Shown here: positions 25,105-33,515 of the stretch, piece after piece
How the letters are laid out: every line of letters starts with the position of its first letter
How positions within the stretch are numbered: position 1 is the first letter of the stretch
Source: Agathobaculum hominis
Lineage (GTDB): Bacteria; Bacillota; Clostridia; Oscillospirales; Butyricicoccaceae
Length of the DNA stretch: 64,000 nt
NCBI RefSeq assembly: GCF_014288055.1
Contig: NZ_JACOPK010000001.1
Coordinates: 186,001 to 250,000, forward strand
Direction of reading: 5' to 3'
The notes under the pieces: generated by a model
What the model saw: the letters and a program-made list of their open reading frames with translations, nothing else
Told to the model about the DNA's origin: nothing
The model's database searches: none
Position numbers and translations under genes: made by a program

Positions 25105-25385
25105 CCGTAGTGCACCAAATGTATCTGGAGGCCCCTCGCGTTTAGCCGCGCAACCGAAGGGCGTCGCGGCTTGAAGGAAAGTTTGGGGGAGTCAAGAGGG
25201 GGAAAGGAAACCATCGGTGTCCTTTCCCCCTTTTGCCCCCGCCGCCGGGCGGCGGCATTGCCCACGCCATGTCATGGCGAACATCCCCCGACCCGGGAGG
25301 GCCATCCTCGCCTCCAGCGGCGCACCGCTGTATCGGCGGAAGGTATACCCACTGCTGAGGGTAAGGAGAAGGGGGCGGCGTGGCC
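25105..25385 (+). repeat. dispersed repeat, single plus-oriented copy (copy C)
   Basis: A half-length copy of the repeat. Its hairpin (25198-25230) has stem GGGGGAAAGGA with exact partner TCCTTTCCCCC around AACCATCGGTG. The stem differs from copy B at several positions on both arms, so pairing is preserved. The downstream GCCGCCGGGCGGC palindrome and ccgctgtatcggcggaa motif follow as in other copies. No gene is present here. Confidence 0.8.
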
Positions 25386-25444
25386 TGCCGGACAGGCGGT
25401 TTCTTACGCTGAAAAAAATCTTTGGAATTTTTTTAAAAAAACGC

Positions 25445-25498
25445 TTGACTTTATCGTTAGCATATGCTAACTTATATACAGGTTAGCCGAGGCTTACT
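25445..25498 (+). promoter_or_regulatory. promoter with GTTAG palindrome before the DUF3793/flavodoxin unit
   Basis: A TTGACT hexamer (25445-25450) is followed by the perfect 16-bp palindrome GTTAGCATATGCTAAC (25456-25471) and then by GGTTAGCCGAGGCTTACT (25481-25498). The 16-mer sits where a -10 would lie. It is of the type bound by DtxR-like metal repressors and recurs before feoA and feoB. Between here and the next start at 25716 there is no gene. Confidence 0.6.
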
Positions 25499-25715
25499 GA
25501 TACGCCCGATGACCGGTATCGTTCGCACGGAACCGAACGGTACGGATAAGATTAAACAACTTCCTCTGTATTTTGCGCATTGATCCGAACATAACAGACC
25601 ATATAAGGACTGCGTGGCCGTATGGCTAACCGCGGCCGCGCTGTTCGGAAAACGCCGGATGAAACAGGCCGGAGATGGACAAGATACGAGTGAGAAGAAA
25701 GGGGCGTCAGATACC

Positions 25716-26279
25716 ATGGAAAACCAGCTCGACCGACTGCTTGCCGCGTACTGCTCACCGGCGCTCGCCGGCATCAAGCCTGCGAATCTTGTTTCCTGCG
25801 ACCGCACGATCTATCCCGATCTGCCGGAGCAGCTCGAGACCTACCGCGAAGCGTTCGCGCCGCGCGGAATGCGCTTTGAGATCGTCTGTGCGTGCCGCGC
25901 ACGGTATCTGCTTCTCGTGTACAACGAGGCGCAGCTCGAGCGCTATATGCAGGATGAAAGAGTACAGCATGTGCTCCGACGCTTTGGCTATCCGGTCGGC
26001 AGTCCGCTTCCCGAACTGCTCGCGGTGCTGAGAAAGCGTATCGCCTGCACGGACGGCTTTCCGCATGAGATCGGACTGTTTCTGGGCTATCCGATCGAGG
26101 ATGTGGTCGGGTTTATTCGATATTCCGGTCGCGGCTGCAAGCTCAGCGGCTACTGGAAGGTTTACGGTGACGCAGAAGCGGCGTCCCGTCTGTTTGACCG
26201 CTTATCGCGGGTATGTCACGCAGTAACAAAACGAGTAGAGCAGGGCGAAACGCTGCTCGAGGTTTTCGCGGCGGCATAA
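25716..26279 (+). CDS. DUF3793 family protein
   Basis: A 187-residue DUF3793 protein. The family motif region DGFPHEIGLFLGYPIEDVVGFI and the adjacent GCKLSGYWKVYGD are clear. The family has no established activity and is typically encoded beside flavodoxin and iron-uptake genes in anaerobes, as here. The ATG at 25716 was chosen because the domain begins there; the ribosome site is weak and earlier in-frame starts exist (25614, 25659). It is 46 bases upstream of flavodoxin. The GTTAG palindrome upstream suggests iron repression. Confidence 0.8.
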   Translation: MENQLDRLLAAYCSPALAGIKPANLVSCDRTIYPDLPEQLETYREAFAPRGMRFEIVCACRARYLLLVYNEAQLERYMQDERVQHVLRRFGYPVGSPLPELLAVLRKRIACTDGFPHEIGLFLGYPIEDVVGFIRYSGRGCKLSGYWKVYGDAEAASRLFDRLSRVCHAVTKRVEQGETLLEVFAAA

Positions 26280-26325
26280 ATGCGTACAGCATATATATAT
26301 TTTCAACTAAAGGAGCTAAACTGAC

Positions 26326-26757
26326 ATGAGCAAAGCAGCAGTTATTTTCTGGAGCCAGACCGGCAACACCGAGCAGATGGCAAGCGCAATCGCAGAGGGC
26401 ATCCGCGAGGGCGGCATGGAGTGCGATCTGCTGAACGTAGCAGATACCAACCCGACCGACGCAGCGGCTTACGCTAAGATCGCTCTTGGCTGCCCGGCAA
26501 TGGGCGCCGAGGTTCTCGAGGAGACCGAGTTCGATCCGTTCTTCACCGATCTGGAGAGCAAGCTGTCCGGCCGCAAGGTCGCTCTGTTCGGCTCTTACGG
26601 CTGGGGCGATGGCCAGTGGATGCGCGACTGGGTACAGCGTACCAACGACGCAAACGCTGTCATCTACACCGATGAGGGCCTGATCATTAACGAGACCCCC
26701 GACGAGGACGGTCTGGCAAAGTGCAAGGAGTTCGGCAAGGGCTTCGCAGCTTTCTAA
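26326..26757 (+). CDS. flavodoxin
   Basis: A 143-residue flavodoxin: FMN phosphate loop SQTGNTEQMA near residue 10, and GSYGWGDGQWM near residue 90 for the flavin ring contact. It is an acidic electron carrier that replaces ferredoxin under iron limitation. AAGGAGC precedes the ATG. Codon use is strongly biased to GC-ending optimal codons, suggesting high expression. The position between DUF3793 and the feo genes under a GTTAG-type operator fits an iron-starvation response. Confidence 0.93.
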   Translation: MSKAAVIFWSQTGNTEQMASAIAEGIREGGMECDLLNVADTNPTDAAAYAKIALGCPAMGAEVLEETEFDPFFTDLESKLSGRKVALFGSYGWGDGQWMRDWVQRTNDANAVIYTDEGLIINETPDEDGLAKCKEFGKGFAAF

Positions 26758-26814
26758 GGCAACCTCCAATCTGCATCTCCATACATATATATCCTTAACC
26801 TATCCCATGCGCTG

Positions 26815-27040
26815 CGCCGAACGCGCGCCAGCGCGCATTCGATAGAACCTGCGCAGCAGGTTCATAAAAACCGGGAGCATGTATCACGGTTTTTATACAA
26901 GAGGTTAAATTTGTGTGCCGCGCAGCGACGCGCAAATTTAATCACAGGTTCAATCCGCATTCATGCGGTTGAACCTACTCGTTGCAAACTGTAGTTTGCA
27001 ACGAAGTTCACTCCGGTCATACCTGCCGCGACGGCGGCGG
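26815..27040. repeat. array of about seven consecutive hairpins
   Basis: Between flavodoxin and feoA, perfect or near-perfect stem-loops follow one another with hardly any gap: GAACCTGC/GCAGGTTC, AAAAACCG/CGGTTTTT, TAAATTTG/CAAATTTA, AGGTTCAA/TTGAACCT with an inner CCGCAT/ATGCGG, and CGTTGCAAACT/AGTTTGCAACG. No gene is present. It resembles the element at 1228-1535 in style but not in sequence. Confidence 0.6.
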
Positions 27041-27049
27041 TTATGATAC

Positions 27050-27169
27050 AAATATCCTTTCTTGTCCCGGGGGAAACCCCAAACCTGGTACGCTGCCCGG
27101 CGTACCCGTAACAGAGCCCGCAGCTGTCCGGAACAACGGCTGCGGGCTTCCTCCTGTCCGGAGATATTT
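27050..27169. ncRNA. candidate structured RNA (multibranched), class unknown
   Basis: AAATATC (27050-27056) pairs with GATATTT (27163-27169) and encloses three stems: GGGG/CCCC (27070-27080), GGTACGC/GCGTACC (27087-27106) and GCCCGCAGC/GCTGCGGGC (27116-27147). Unpaired stretches between them are purine-rich and could form a ligand pocket. It lies about 235 bases upstream of feoA. I could not match it to cobalamin, FMN, Moco, NiCo or other riboswitch cores from memory, and either strand could be the functional one. Confidence 0.35.
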
Positions 27170-27298
27170 TCCCGGAAATGACGGATGGAAACGGACATCC
27201 TGCAATTATGCCGTTCTGTCCTTTTGCGAGAACATACAATTAGCACAGACGAACTCATAGCAGCGTTGTATAGATTAGCCAAAGTTAACTGAATGAGG

Positions 27299-27360
27299 TT
27301 GACAAGAGAGGTTAGTGGTGGTAAACTGCATATGTTAAAGGGGTTAGTATCTACTAACCC
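27299..27360 (+). promoter_or_regulatory. feoA promoter with GTTAG-type operators
   Basis: TTGACA (27299-27304) and TAAACT (27322-27327) form a promoter with 17-base spacing. A degenerate GTTAGTGGTGGTAAAC overlaps it, and the perfect palindrome GGGTTAGTATCTACTAACCC lies at 27341-27360 just downstream, where a repressor would block the polymerase. Confidence 0.65.
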
Positions 27361-27404
27361 AAACCGAAGAGACATAGATCACAGCAAAGGAGAGGGTCAC
27401 TATC

Positions 27405-27614
27405 ATGCCGCTTACACTGATGGATATCGGCGTCGAAACGACGGTAAAAGCCATCCGGGGAAAGGATCAAACACGCAAGTTTCTGCAAAATCTGGGTTTT
27501 GTGGAGGGCGCAAAGGTGATCGTTGTGTCGTCTCTCGCCGGAAATGTGATCGTGTCGGTAAAGGACGCGCGCGTTGCGATTTCCGAGCAGATGGCGTCGC
27601 GTATCATGGTCTGA
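27405..27614 (+). CDS. feoA: FeoA-type SH3-like protein (first)
   Basis: A 69-residue FeoA protein, a small SH3-like fold that assists FeoB in ferrous iron uptake. It shows the family pattern: early TVKAIRG, KFLQNLGFVEGAKVIVVS, and VIVSVKDARVAIS near the C-terminus. AAAGGAGAGGG lies before the ATG. A second FeoA follows after 17 bases. Confidence 0.9.
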   Translation: MPLTLMDIGVETTVKAIRGKDQTRKFLQNLGFVEGAKVIVVSSLAGNVIVSVKDARVAISEQMASRIMV

Positions 27615-27631
27615 ACAGGGGGTAAACAACA

Positions 27632-27853
27632 ATGAGCAATCTGAGAAACACGCCGGTCGGCTCCACCGTTACCGTGCGCAAGATCGAGGGTGAGGGCGCG
27701 ACCCGCCGCCGTATCATGGATATGGGCATCACGCGCGGCGCGGAGATCTACGTCCGCAAGGTAGCACCGCTGGGCGATCCGGTCGAGATCACCGTGCGCG
27801 GCTACGAGCTTTCTCTGCGCAAGGCTGACGCGGAAATGATCCTCGTCGACTGA
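27632..27853 (+). CDS. feoA: FeoA-type SH3-like protein (second)
   Basis: A 73-residue FeoA paralogue: GSTVTVRKIEGEG, RRRIMDMGITRGAEIYV, PLGDPVEITVRGYELSLRKADA. The PVEITVRGYELSLR end is the classic FeoA signature, closer to consensus than the first copy. Twin FeoA genes are common in Clostridia. It is in the same unit as the first feoA; feoB follows after 137 bases that contain two more operator-like palindromes. Confidence 0.93.
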   Translation: MSNLRNTPVGSTVTVRKIEGEGATRRRIMDMGITRGAEIYVRKVAPLGDPVEITVRGYELSLRKADAEMILVD

Positions 27854-27938
27854 GTTCCGTCATTTCTGTGAGTTGCTCTTAGACAACTCTAAAGTGCGGA
27901 AAACAGCAAAATCAGTTAAAAATTTTTTTTAGATATGG

Positions 27939-27973
27939 GTTAGCGTGTACTAATTGAGTTAGCACACGCTGAC
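27939..27973 (+). promoter_or_regulatory. tandem GTTAG-type operator sites before feoB
   Basis: GTTAGCGTGTACTAAT (27939-27954) and GTTAGCACACGCTGAC (27958-27973) are two adjacent copies of the 16-bp palindrome seen at 25456 and 27341, ending 17 bases before the feoB ATG. This suggests that feoB has separate control within the feo locus. Confidence 0.6.
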
Positions 27974-27990
27974 GAGAAAGGGGAACAAAC

Positions 27991-30504
27991 ATGTCAATTC
28001 GTTTGGCACTTGCCGGCAACCCGAACTGCGGCAAGACGACCATGTTCAACGATCTGACCGGTGCGACGCAGTATGTCGGCAACTGGCCGGGCGTTACGGT
28101 CGAGAAGAAGGAAGGCAAGTTCAAGGGCGACAGGGAAGTTACGATCACTGACCTGCCGGGTATTTACTCGCTGTCTCCGTATACGCTCGAGGAGGTCGTA
28201 GCACGCGATTATCTCGTAAACGAGAAGCCGGACGCTATCATGAACCTCGTTGATGCGTCCAACATCGAGCGCAACCTGTACCTGTCCACCCAGCTGCTTG
28301 AAATGGGCATCCCGGTCGTTATCGCGCTGAACATGATGGATATCGTCAAGAAGCGCGGCGACGTGATCGACGTCAAGAAGCTCTCCAGGGAGCTTGGCGT
28401 TCCGGTCGTTGAGACCGCAGCCATCAAGGGCGAGGGCACCAAGGAGCTCGTCGAGGCGGCAAAGAAGGCCGCTGCGGCGAAGAACGCTCCGGCAAAGCAT
28501 GCGTTCTCCGAGACCATCGAGAACGCGCTGACCGAGATCGAAAAGCTGATCGCGGACGTGACCGAGCCCGCGCAGCGCCGCTGGTTCGCTGTCAAGCTGT
28601 TCGAGCGCGACAGCAAGGTGCTTGCCCGCTTCGCGTTCGGCAAGGACGTTCTGGAGAAGCTGGAAAAGCTCATCACCGCTGTCGAGGAAGAGCTTGACGA
28701 TGACGCAGAGTCCATCATCACCGACGCGCGCTATCAGTACATCGGCGGTCTGGTCAAGGACTGCGTCAAGAAGAAAAAGACCGGTCTTTCCACCTCGGAC
28801 AAGATCGACCACATCGTTACCAACCGAATCCTCGCTCTGCCGATCTTCGCACTGGTCATGTGGCTGGTTTACTACGTTTCTGTAACCACCGCAGGCGGTA
28901 TCTTCACCGACTGGGCAAACGACGGCGTGTTCGGCGATGGCTGGCATCTGTTCACCATCGGCGCTGCCGACTATGAGGAAGCAACCGCCGAGTACGACGA
29001 CCAGATCACCCGCCGCGATGCATGGCTCGAGGCTGCCGACGAGGCCGGCATCGACACCTCGGCTCTGACCGAGGCTCTTGAGGCCGAGGAGGCGGACGAA
29101 ACCGCTATCGCTGACGCAGCTGCTGCCATCGAGGCAGACCCGGCTGCTGCATCGGTTGTCGGCACTGCCGAGTTCGAGGACGAGGACTCCGGTGAAGTCA
29201 CCACCGAGGACGTTGACCTCGCAACCTTCGAGGAAACCATGACCGCTGCGGAGCCGGATCCGGCTGACTTCGGCGTATGGGTTCCGGGTATCCCGGTACT
29301 GCTGGAGAAGCTGTTCGCCTCCATGGGCGTCAATGAGGACGGCTGGGTCTACAGCCTGGTAATGGACGGTATCGTTGCCGGTGTCGGCGCGGTTCTGGGC
29401 TTCGTTCCGCAGATGCTCATCCTGTTCTTCTTCCTCGCTATCCTTGAGGACTGCGGCTACATGGCGCGTGTTGCGTTCATCATGGACCGTATCTTCCGTA
29501 AGTTCGGTCTTTCGGGCAAGTCCTTTATCCCGATGCTGATCGGCTCCGGCTGCGGCGTACCGGCTGTCATGGCTTCCCGTACCATCGAGCAGGAGCGCGA
29601 CCGCCGTATGACCATCATGACCACCTGCTTCGTACCGTGCGGCGCTAAGCTGCCGATCATCGCAATGTTCGCAGGCGCGTTCTTTGGCGGCTCCGGCACC
29701 ATCGCATTCTCTGCTTATGTTCTGGGCGTTCTGTCCATCATCATCTCGGGCATCATGCTCAAGAAGTTCAAGATCTTCACCGGCGACCCGGCTCCGTTCG
29801 TCATGGAGCTGCCGGCTTACCATGTACCGACCGCAGGCAATGTGTTCCGCTCTATGTGGGAGCGCGGCTCCTCCTTCATCAAGAAGGCAGGCACCGTTAT
29901 CCTGCTGTCCACCATCTTCATGTGGTTCACCCTCGGCTACGGCTGGGAAGGCGGCGCGTTCTGCGCGGTATCCGATATCGACAACTCCATCATGGCGCGT
30001 ATCGGCTCTGTTATCGCTCCGATCTTCACGCTGCCGGGCTTCGGCACATGGAAATCCGCCGTTGCCACCATCTCCGGTCTGGTTGCGAAGGAGAACGTTG
30101 TCGCTATCTTCGGTCAGCTTTACCACTTTGTCGGCGAGGTTGCAGAAGACGGCTCCGAGATCTGGAGCGAGCTGGCGGCTGACTTCACGCAGGTCGGCGC
30201 ATATGCCTTCATGGCGTTCAACCTGCTGTGCGCACCGTGCTTCGCGGCAATGGGCGCCATCAAGCGTGAGATGAACAACGGCAAGTGGACTGCACTGGCG
30301 ATCGGCTATATGTGTGCTTACGCTTACGTTGTATCCACGATCATTTATCAGATCGGCGGCCTGATCACCGGCGAGCTGACCTTCGGCGTCGGCACTGTTG
30401 TTGCGATTGCATTCATCGCGCTGATCATCTTCCTGCTGTTCCGCAAGCCGGCTAAGGCTGACTCCACCGAGGGCCTGCGCCGCATGAGCGTAGACGCAAA
30501 CTAA
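27991..30504 (+). CDS. feoB: ferrous iron transporter FeoB with acidic loop insertion
   Basis: FeoB imports Fe(II) across the inner membrane. The N-terminal GTPase has G1 GNPNCGKTT, the GNWPGVTVEKKEG segment, G3 DLPGIYS and G4 NMMD; the membrane part has the Gate motif regions with PCGAKLPI and CAPCFAAMG. At 837 residues it is longer than usual (about 650-770). The excess is an insertion of about 100 residues (about 329-430) rich in Asp, Glu and Ala, right after the first membrane helix, so it would face outside the membrane. The C-terminus ends near SVDAN. Codon bias is strong. A cysteine-rich small protein follows. Confidence 0.95.
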   Translation: MSIRLALAGNPNCGKTTMFNDLTGATQYVGNWPGVTVEKKEGKFKGDREVTITDLPGIYSLSPYTLEEVVARDYLVNEKPDAIMNLVDASNIERNLYLSTQLLEMGIPVVIALNMMDIVKKRGDVIDVKKLSRELGVPVVETAAIKGEGTKELVEAAKKAAAAKNAPAKHAFSETIENALTEIEKLIADVTEPAQRRWFAVKLFERDSKVLARFAFGKDVLEKLEKLITAVEEELDDDAESIITDARYQYIGGLVKDCVKKKKTGLSTSDKIDHIVTNRILALPIFALVMWLVYYVSVTTAGGIFTDWANDGVFGDGWHLFTIGAADYEEATAEYDDQITRRDAWLEAADEAGIDTSALTEALEAEEADETAIADAAAAIEADPAAASVVGTAEFEDEDSGEVTTEDVDLATFEETMTAAEPDPADFGVWVPGIPVLLEKLFASMGVNEDGWVYSLVMDGIVAGVGAVLGFVPQMLILFFFLAILEDCGYMARVAFIMDRIFRKFGLSGKSFIPMLIGSGCGVPAVMASRTIEQERDRRMTIMTTCFVPCGAKLPIIAMFAGAFFGGSGTIAFSAYVLGVLSIIISGIMLKKFKIFTGDPAPFVMELPAYHVPTAGNVFRSMWERGSSFIKKAGTVILLSTIFMWFTLGYGWEGGAFCAVSDIDNSIMARIGSVIAPIFTLPGFGTWKSAVATISGLVAKENVVAIFGQLYHFVGEVAEDGSEIWSELAADFTQVGAYAFMAFNLLCAPCFAAMGAIKREMNNGKWTALAIGYMCAYAYVVSTIIYQIGGLITGELTFGVGTVVAIAFIALIIFLLFRKPAKADSTEGLRRMSVDAN

Positions 30505-30532
30505 CTGTTGACTTTAGAAAGAGGCATATATC

Positions 30533-30682
30533 ATGGGTGATATTATTCTTGCTGTTATCGTAGCAGTGATCGTGTTCTTCGCGGCACGCTCGGTGTTCGT
30601 CAAGAAGTCGGGCGGCTGCGGCGGCGACTGTGCGCACTGCGGCGGCTGCGGCGCTCACAATCAGACGCCTCACAAAAAGTAA
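30533..30682 (+). CDS. FeoB-associated cysteine-rich membrane protein
   Basis: A 49-residue protein: one N-terminal membrane helix (IILAVIVAVIVFFAARSVF), then a short Cys-rich tail (GGCGGDCAHCGGCG) with four Cys and a final KK. This is the small FeoB-associated Cys-rich membrane protein found after feoB in many Firmicutes, thought to bind metal beside the transporter. The ATG at 30533 follows AAAGAGG by about 9 bases and is 28 bases after the feoB stop. A terminator follows. Confidence 0.85.
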   Translation: MGDIILAVIVAVIVFFAARSVFVKKSGGCGGDCAHCGGCGAHNQTPHKK

Positions 30683-30691
30683 ATCAAATGA

Positions 30692-30729
30692 AAAGAGCGG
30701 GCAGTTCGAACGAGCTGCCTGCTCTTTTT
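30692..30729 (+). terminator. feo operon terminator
   Basis: A stem of AGAGCGGGCAG with CTGCCTGCTCT around an AT-rich loop is followed by TTTTT. Confidence 0.8.
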
Positions 30730-30831
30730 GCATTTGCAGGGCAAATGCTGTTTCTGTGTGAAAACGCGCTTTTTGGTCTGTGACGCACGGCTGACCTGCG
30801 GCATAGCCTGTAAGGAAAGGTGCGTGAAGAG

Positions 30832-32070
30832 ATGGAAATTCATGTTGTTCAGCCGGGAGAGAGCCTTTACCGTATTGCGCAGCATTACGGCGTGCCTCTG
30901 GCGGCTGTGCTGCGGCAGAACGAGCTGCGCGACCCGAACCGTCTGACGCCCGGGGAGTGCATTCTCGTCCCGGTCGGCGGTCGGCAGTATACCGTGCGGC
31001 GCGGAGATACGCTCGCCTCGATTGCGGAGGCACAGGGCACGACCGTGCGGCAGCTCTGGCGCGATAATCCGTTTTTCATGGGACAGGATAGGGTTTCGCC
31101 CGGACAGACGCTCTATCTTGCGGAGAGCAGCGCATATCCGCGAAAAATCGTTCTGGGCGGCGTGCGGCAGGGCACGGACGCAAGGATGCTGCGCCGTGTG
31201 CTGCCGCAGCTGGATTACTTAGCGGTCGCCTCGTTCGGCTTTGACCGCACGGGCCGCATCCCCGGCATACACGCGGAAATTCCGGTACGGCTCGCACGGC
31301 GGTACGGCGTCAGACCGGTGTTCGTGCTGACGATGCAGGACGAGAACGGCCGGTTTTCGGGCGAACGCGCCCGTCAGGTGCTGCGCGATCCGGCTGCACG
31401 CGCGAATCTGATCCGCAGCGCCGCGCAGAATGCAGCGGCAGGGGAGTGGGCGGGGATCATGCTCGATTTCGAGTATCTGATGCCGGAGGACAGGGATGCT
31501 TTCTCGGACTTTGTACGAGCGCTGAAGGCACAGCTTGCATCGGAAAAGCTGGTGCTGCTGCTTGCCCTGCCGCCGAAAACCTGTCGGGGGCAGACCGGAC
31601 TGCTCTGCGAGGCGCATGATTTCCGGGCGCTCGGCAGGAACGCAGATCTTTGCGTGCTGAAAAATGCTTCGGTCGCGCTTGGTGCGCCGTCTGCGCTCGC
31701 GGACATCGGCAGGATGAATGAGGCGGTACGGTATGCGGTCAGCGAAATCCCGGCGAAAAAGCTGCTGTGCAGCCTGCCGGCAGGCGGTCTCCAGTGGGCG
31801 CTTCCGTGGCATCAGGGACAGCGTGCCCGTCCGCTCGCCGGGGCGCAGGCCGCAGAGCAGGCAGTGCAGGTCGGCGCGCCTATCCGTTATGATGATGCGG
31901 CACAGGCGCCGCACTATAATTTCTGGCGAGGCGGCACGGAGCAGGAGGTCTGGTTTGAGGATGCGCGGTCGTACCGCGCGAAATGTGCGCTGGCAGCGGA
32001 ATACCGTCTTGGGGGTGTTGCCGTACCGGAGGCAGCACAGTGGTATTCACAGCTGTGGGGCATCCTTTGA
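30832..32070 (+). CDS. LysM and GH18-domain hydrolase (YaaH/spore-germination type)
   Basis: The 412-residue protein has two N-terminal LysM domains (IHVVQPGESLYRIAQHYGV; YTVRRGDTLASIAEAQG) and a GH18 glycosidase domain (about 105-412). The catalytic strand reads GIMLDFEYL, keeping the acid Glu. This architecture is that of YaaH/CwlE-type enzymes that localise to spores and cleave N-acetylglucosaminyl bonds during germination. No signal peptide is seen, as in spore-coat-targeted members. An ATG at 30832 fits GGAAAGG upstream; a GTG at 30820 abuts the ribosome site. It is the last gene before the accessory island. Confidence 0.9.
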   Translation: MEIHVVQPGESLYRIAQHYGVPLAAVLRQNELRDPNRLTPGECILVPVGGRQYTVRRGDTLASIAEAQGTTVRQLWRDNPFFMGQDRVSPGQTLYLAESSAYPRKIVLGGVRQGTDARMLRRVLPQLDYLAVASFGFDRTGRIPGIHAEIPVRLARRYGVRPVFVLTMQDENGRFSGERARQVLRDPAARANLIRSAAQNAAAGEWAGIMLDFEYLMPEDRDAFSDFVRALKAQLASEKLVLLLALPPKTCRGQTGLLCEAHDFRALGRNADLCVLKNASVALGAPSALADIGRMNEAVRYAVSEIPAKKLLCSLPAGGLQWALPWHQGQRARPLAGAQAAEQAVQVGAPIRYDDAAQAPHYNFWRGGTEQEVWFEDARSYRAKCALAAEYRLGGVAVPEAAQWYSQLWGIL

Positions 32071-32084
32071 AAAATTTTACCGTC

Positions 32085-32145
32085 TGCTGACGGTATACCT
32101 TCCCGGGACGGGGGCAAAAGGGGCAGGGAAGCCTTTGTTCCCCCC
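32085..32145 (-). repeat. broken copy of the dispersed repeat (copy F)
   Basis: The left outer part of a minus-oriented repeat copy: the ccgtctgctgacggtatacc motif, then GGGGCAAAAGGGGCAGGGA, the first arm of the hairpin. The matching second arm is degenerate (ccccccctca). The island begins here. Confidence 0.6.
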
Positions 32146-32176
32146 TCACAGGGGTAACAAGTGATTCCTTGGATAC

Positions 32177-32213
32177 CCCGGCAGGCCATCGTGTTTACGA
32201 TGCCTGCCGGGGT
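32177..32213. terminator. inverted repeat at the recombinase remnant end
   Basis: CCCCGGCAGGC and GCCTGCCGGGG form an 11-bp stem around the stop codon of the recombinase remnant. Confidence 0.55.
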
Positions 32214-33175
32214 TCCGCTGTGTCCTGGGTTTGCGGTGCTTCCAGTGCTTCTTCCACATCCTGCTGTCCGCTGCCGACATAGCCAATGCCGTTGTAGTCA
32301 ATCTCCACGGTCTGGGGCGCGTGTTCTTACGGACTCTCTGTACCACGTCCCAGACCTCCCGCGTAATGAGGGTGGGATGGGTATTCTTAAACACCAAGCA
32401 TTCTTCTCTGGAATGTTCCACCCCTCCGTTTGTCCTTGTAGGACTTCGTACTCTACTTCATGTTGACGGTGTTTCCCAGATAGATTTCGTTCTCCAGCAT
32501 ATCCGCCACGGTATCCCCAGACCAGTGATACGGTCGTTGTGTATCCAGCCCCACGTACGTGATGCCGAATCTGGTGTAGGCGTACATGGTGGGTGTCAGG
32601 ATCTGCTCTTTCTTGAGAATGCGGGCAATCTGACTGGGACCGCTGCCGCCGGCGCACATGGCGAAGATCCTGCGGACGATGGATGCCGCTTCCTCATCCA
32701 CTTCCAGCTTTTTTGTCTCTGAGTTTTTTCGGTAGCCATAGGGCGCTCTGGTCCCCAGCCGTTCGCCCCGTTCTGCCTTGGCCTTCAGCACCGCACGGAT
32801 CTTCCGGCTGGTGTCCCGAATAAACCACTCGTTGAACAAATTCTTGAACGGCATGAGGTCGTTGTTCTCGCTGCTGTCGGTGTCCACATTGTCATTGATA
32901 GCGATGTAGCGGACGCCGAACATGGGGAAGCGTTCCTCGATGTACAGGCCCGTGTGGAGCTGATTTCTACCGAGGCGACTGAGATCTTTGGTCACAATGA
33001 TCCCGATCCCGCCGTTTTCCATGTCTGAGATCATCTGCTGGAACGCCGGTCTTTGGAAGTTTCCTCCCGAAAAACCGTCATCCACATAAAAGCAGGGGCT
33101 GGGGAAGTGGTGATCTTCCGCAAGATGGCTTTTTGAGACGAGATTTGTCAAGGTGATTTTCTGCATTAAACTCAA
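32195..33175 (-). pseudogene. large serine recombinase, 3' part (disrupted)
   Basis: Remnant of a Tn4451/conjugative-transposon type large serine recombinase. The part from CFYVDDGFSGGNFQRPAFQ onward is intact through the resolvase domain (TKDLSRLGRN), the recombinase domain (APYGYRKN) and YLGNTVNMK, where a TAG (32453-32455) interrupts the expected Tyr of NMK-Y-STKSYKDK. The sequence then shifts frame (HPTLITREVWDVVQRVRKN) and ends in another frame as a tail (TVEIDYNGIGYVGSG) after an internal deletion. The N-terminal catalytic Ser segment is missing; a matching N-terminal piece lies at 44363-44467 on the same strand. Confidence 0.85.
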
Positions 33176-33515
33176 AATTCAGAATACAGAGAGCAAGAAT
33201 AGTATTTTACAGCAAAAGCATCCCAAACAGTGCGTCTGGGATGCTTTTTGTATGCCCGGTGACATTCAGATCAGTAGCTTACAGAGTCGAGTTCGTATGC
33301 CATCATGCTTCAAGTTCTTTGATAGGCAATGGCTTGAGGGATATTTCTCAAATTTCCGAACTTAGAATCATATCCACTATTGGAGTAATGATTTGCGCAG
33401 CCTTAGAGGAGGCGTTACCAGTTGTATCCCTAAAGGGATAGCAAAAAGTTTGAAACTGCAGCACACTTATAGGCTATCATTCGCTTTACATAGGACAATG
33501 ATATAAACATAAGAA

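Noticed and set aside
27050..27169. Cobalamin riboswitch or tRNA-like element before feoA
   Set aside because: The core elements of the cobalamin class (such as GCCACTG) and a tRNA T-arm are absent on both strands.
27994..30126. Minus-strand frame of about 710 codons opposite feoB
   Set aside because: Shadow of feoB, which has all its motifs on the plus strand.
33176..33515. A gene in the 340-base stretch between the recombinase remnant and the aldo/keto reductase
   Set aside because: Short frames only, no ribosome site or homology; one terminator-like hairpin (AAAAGCATCCC/GGGATGCTTTT, about 33221-33253) is present.
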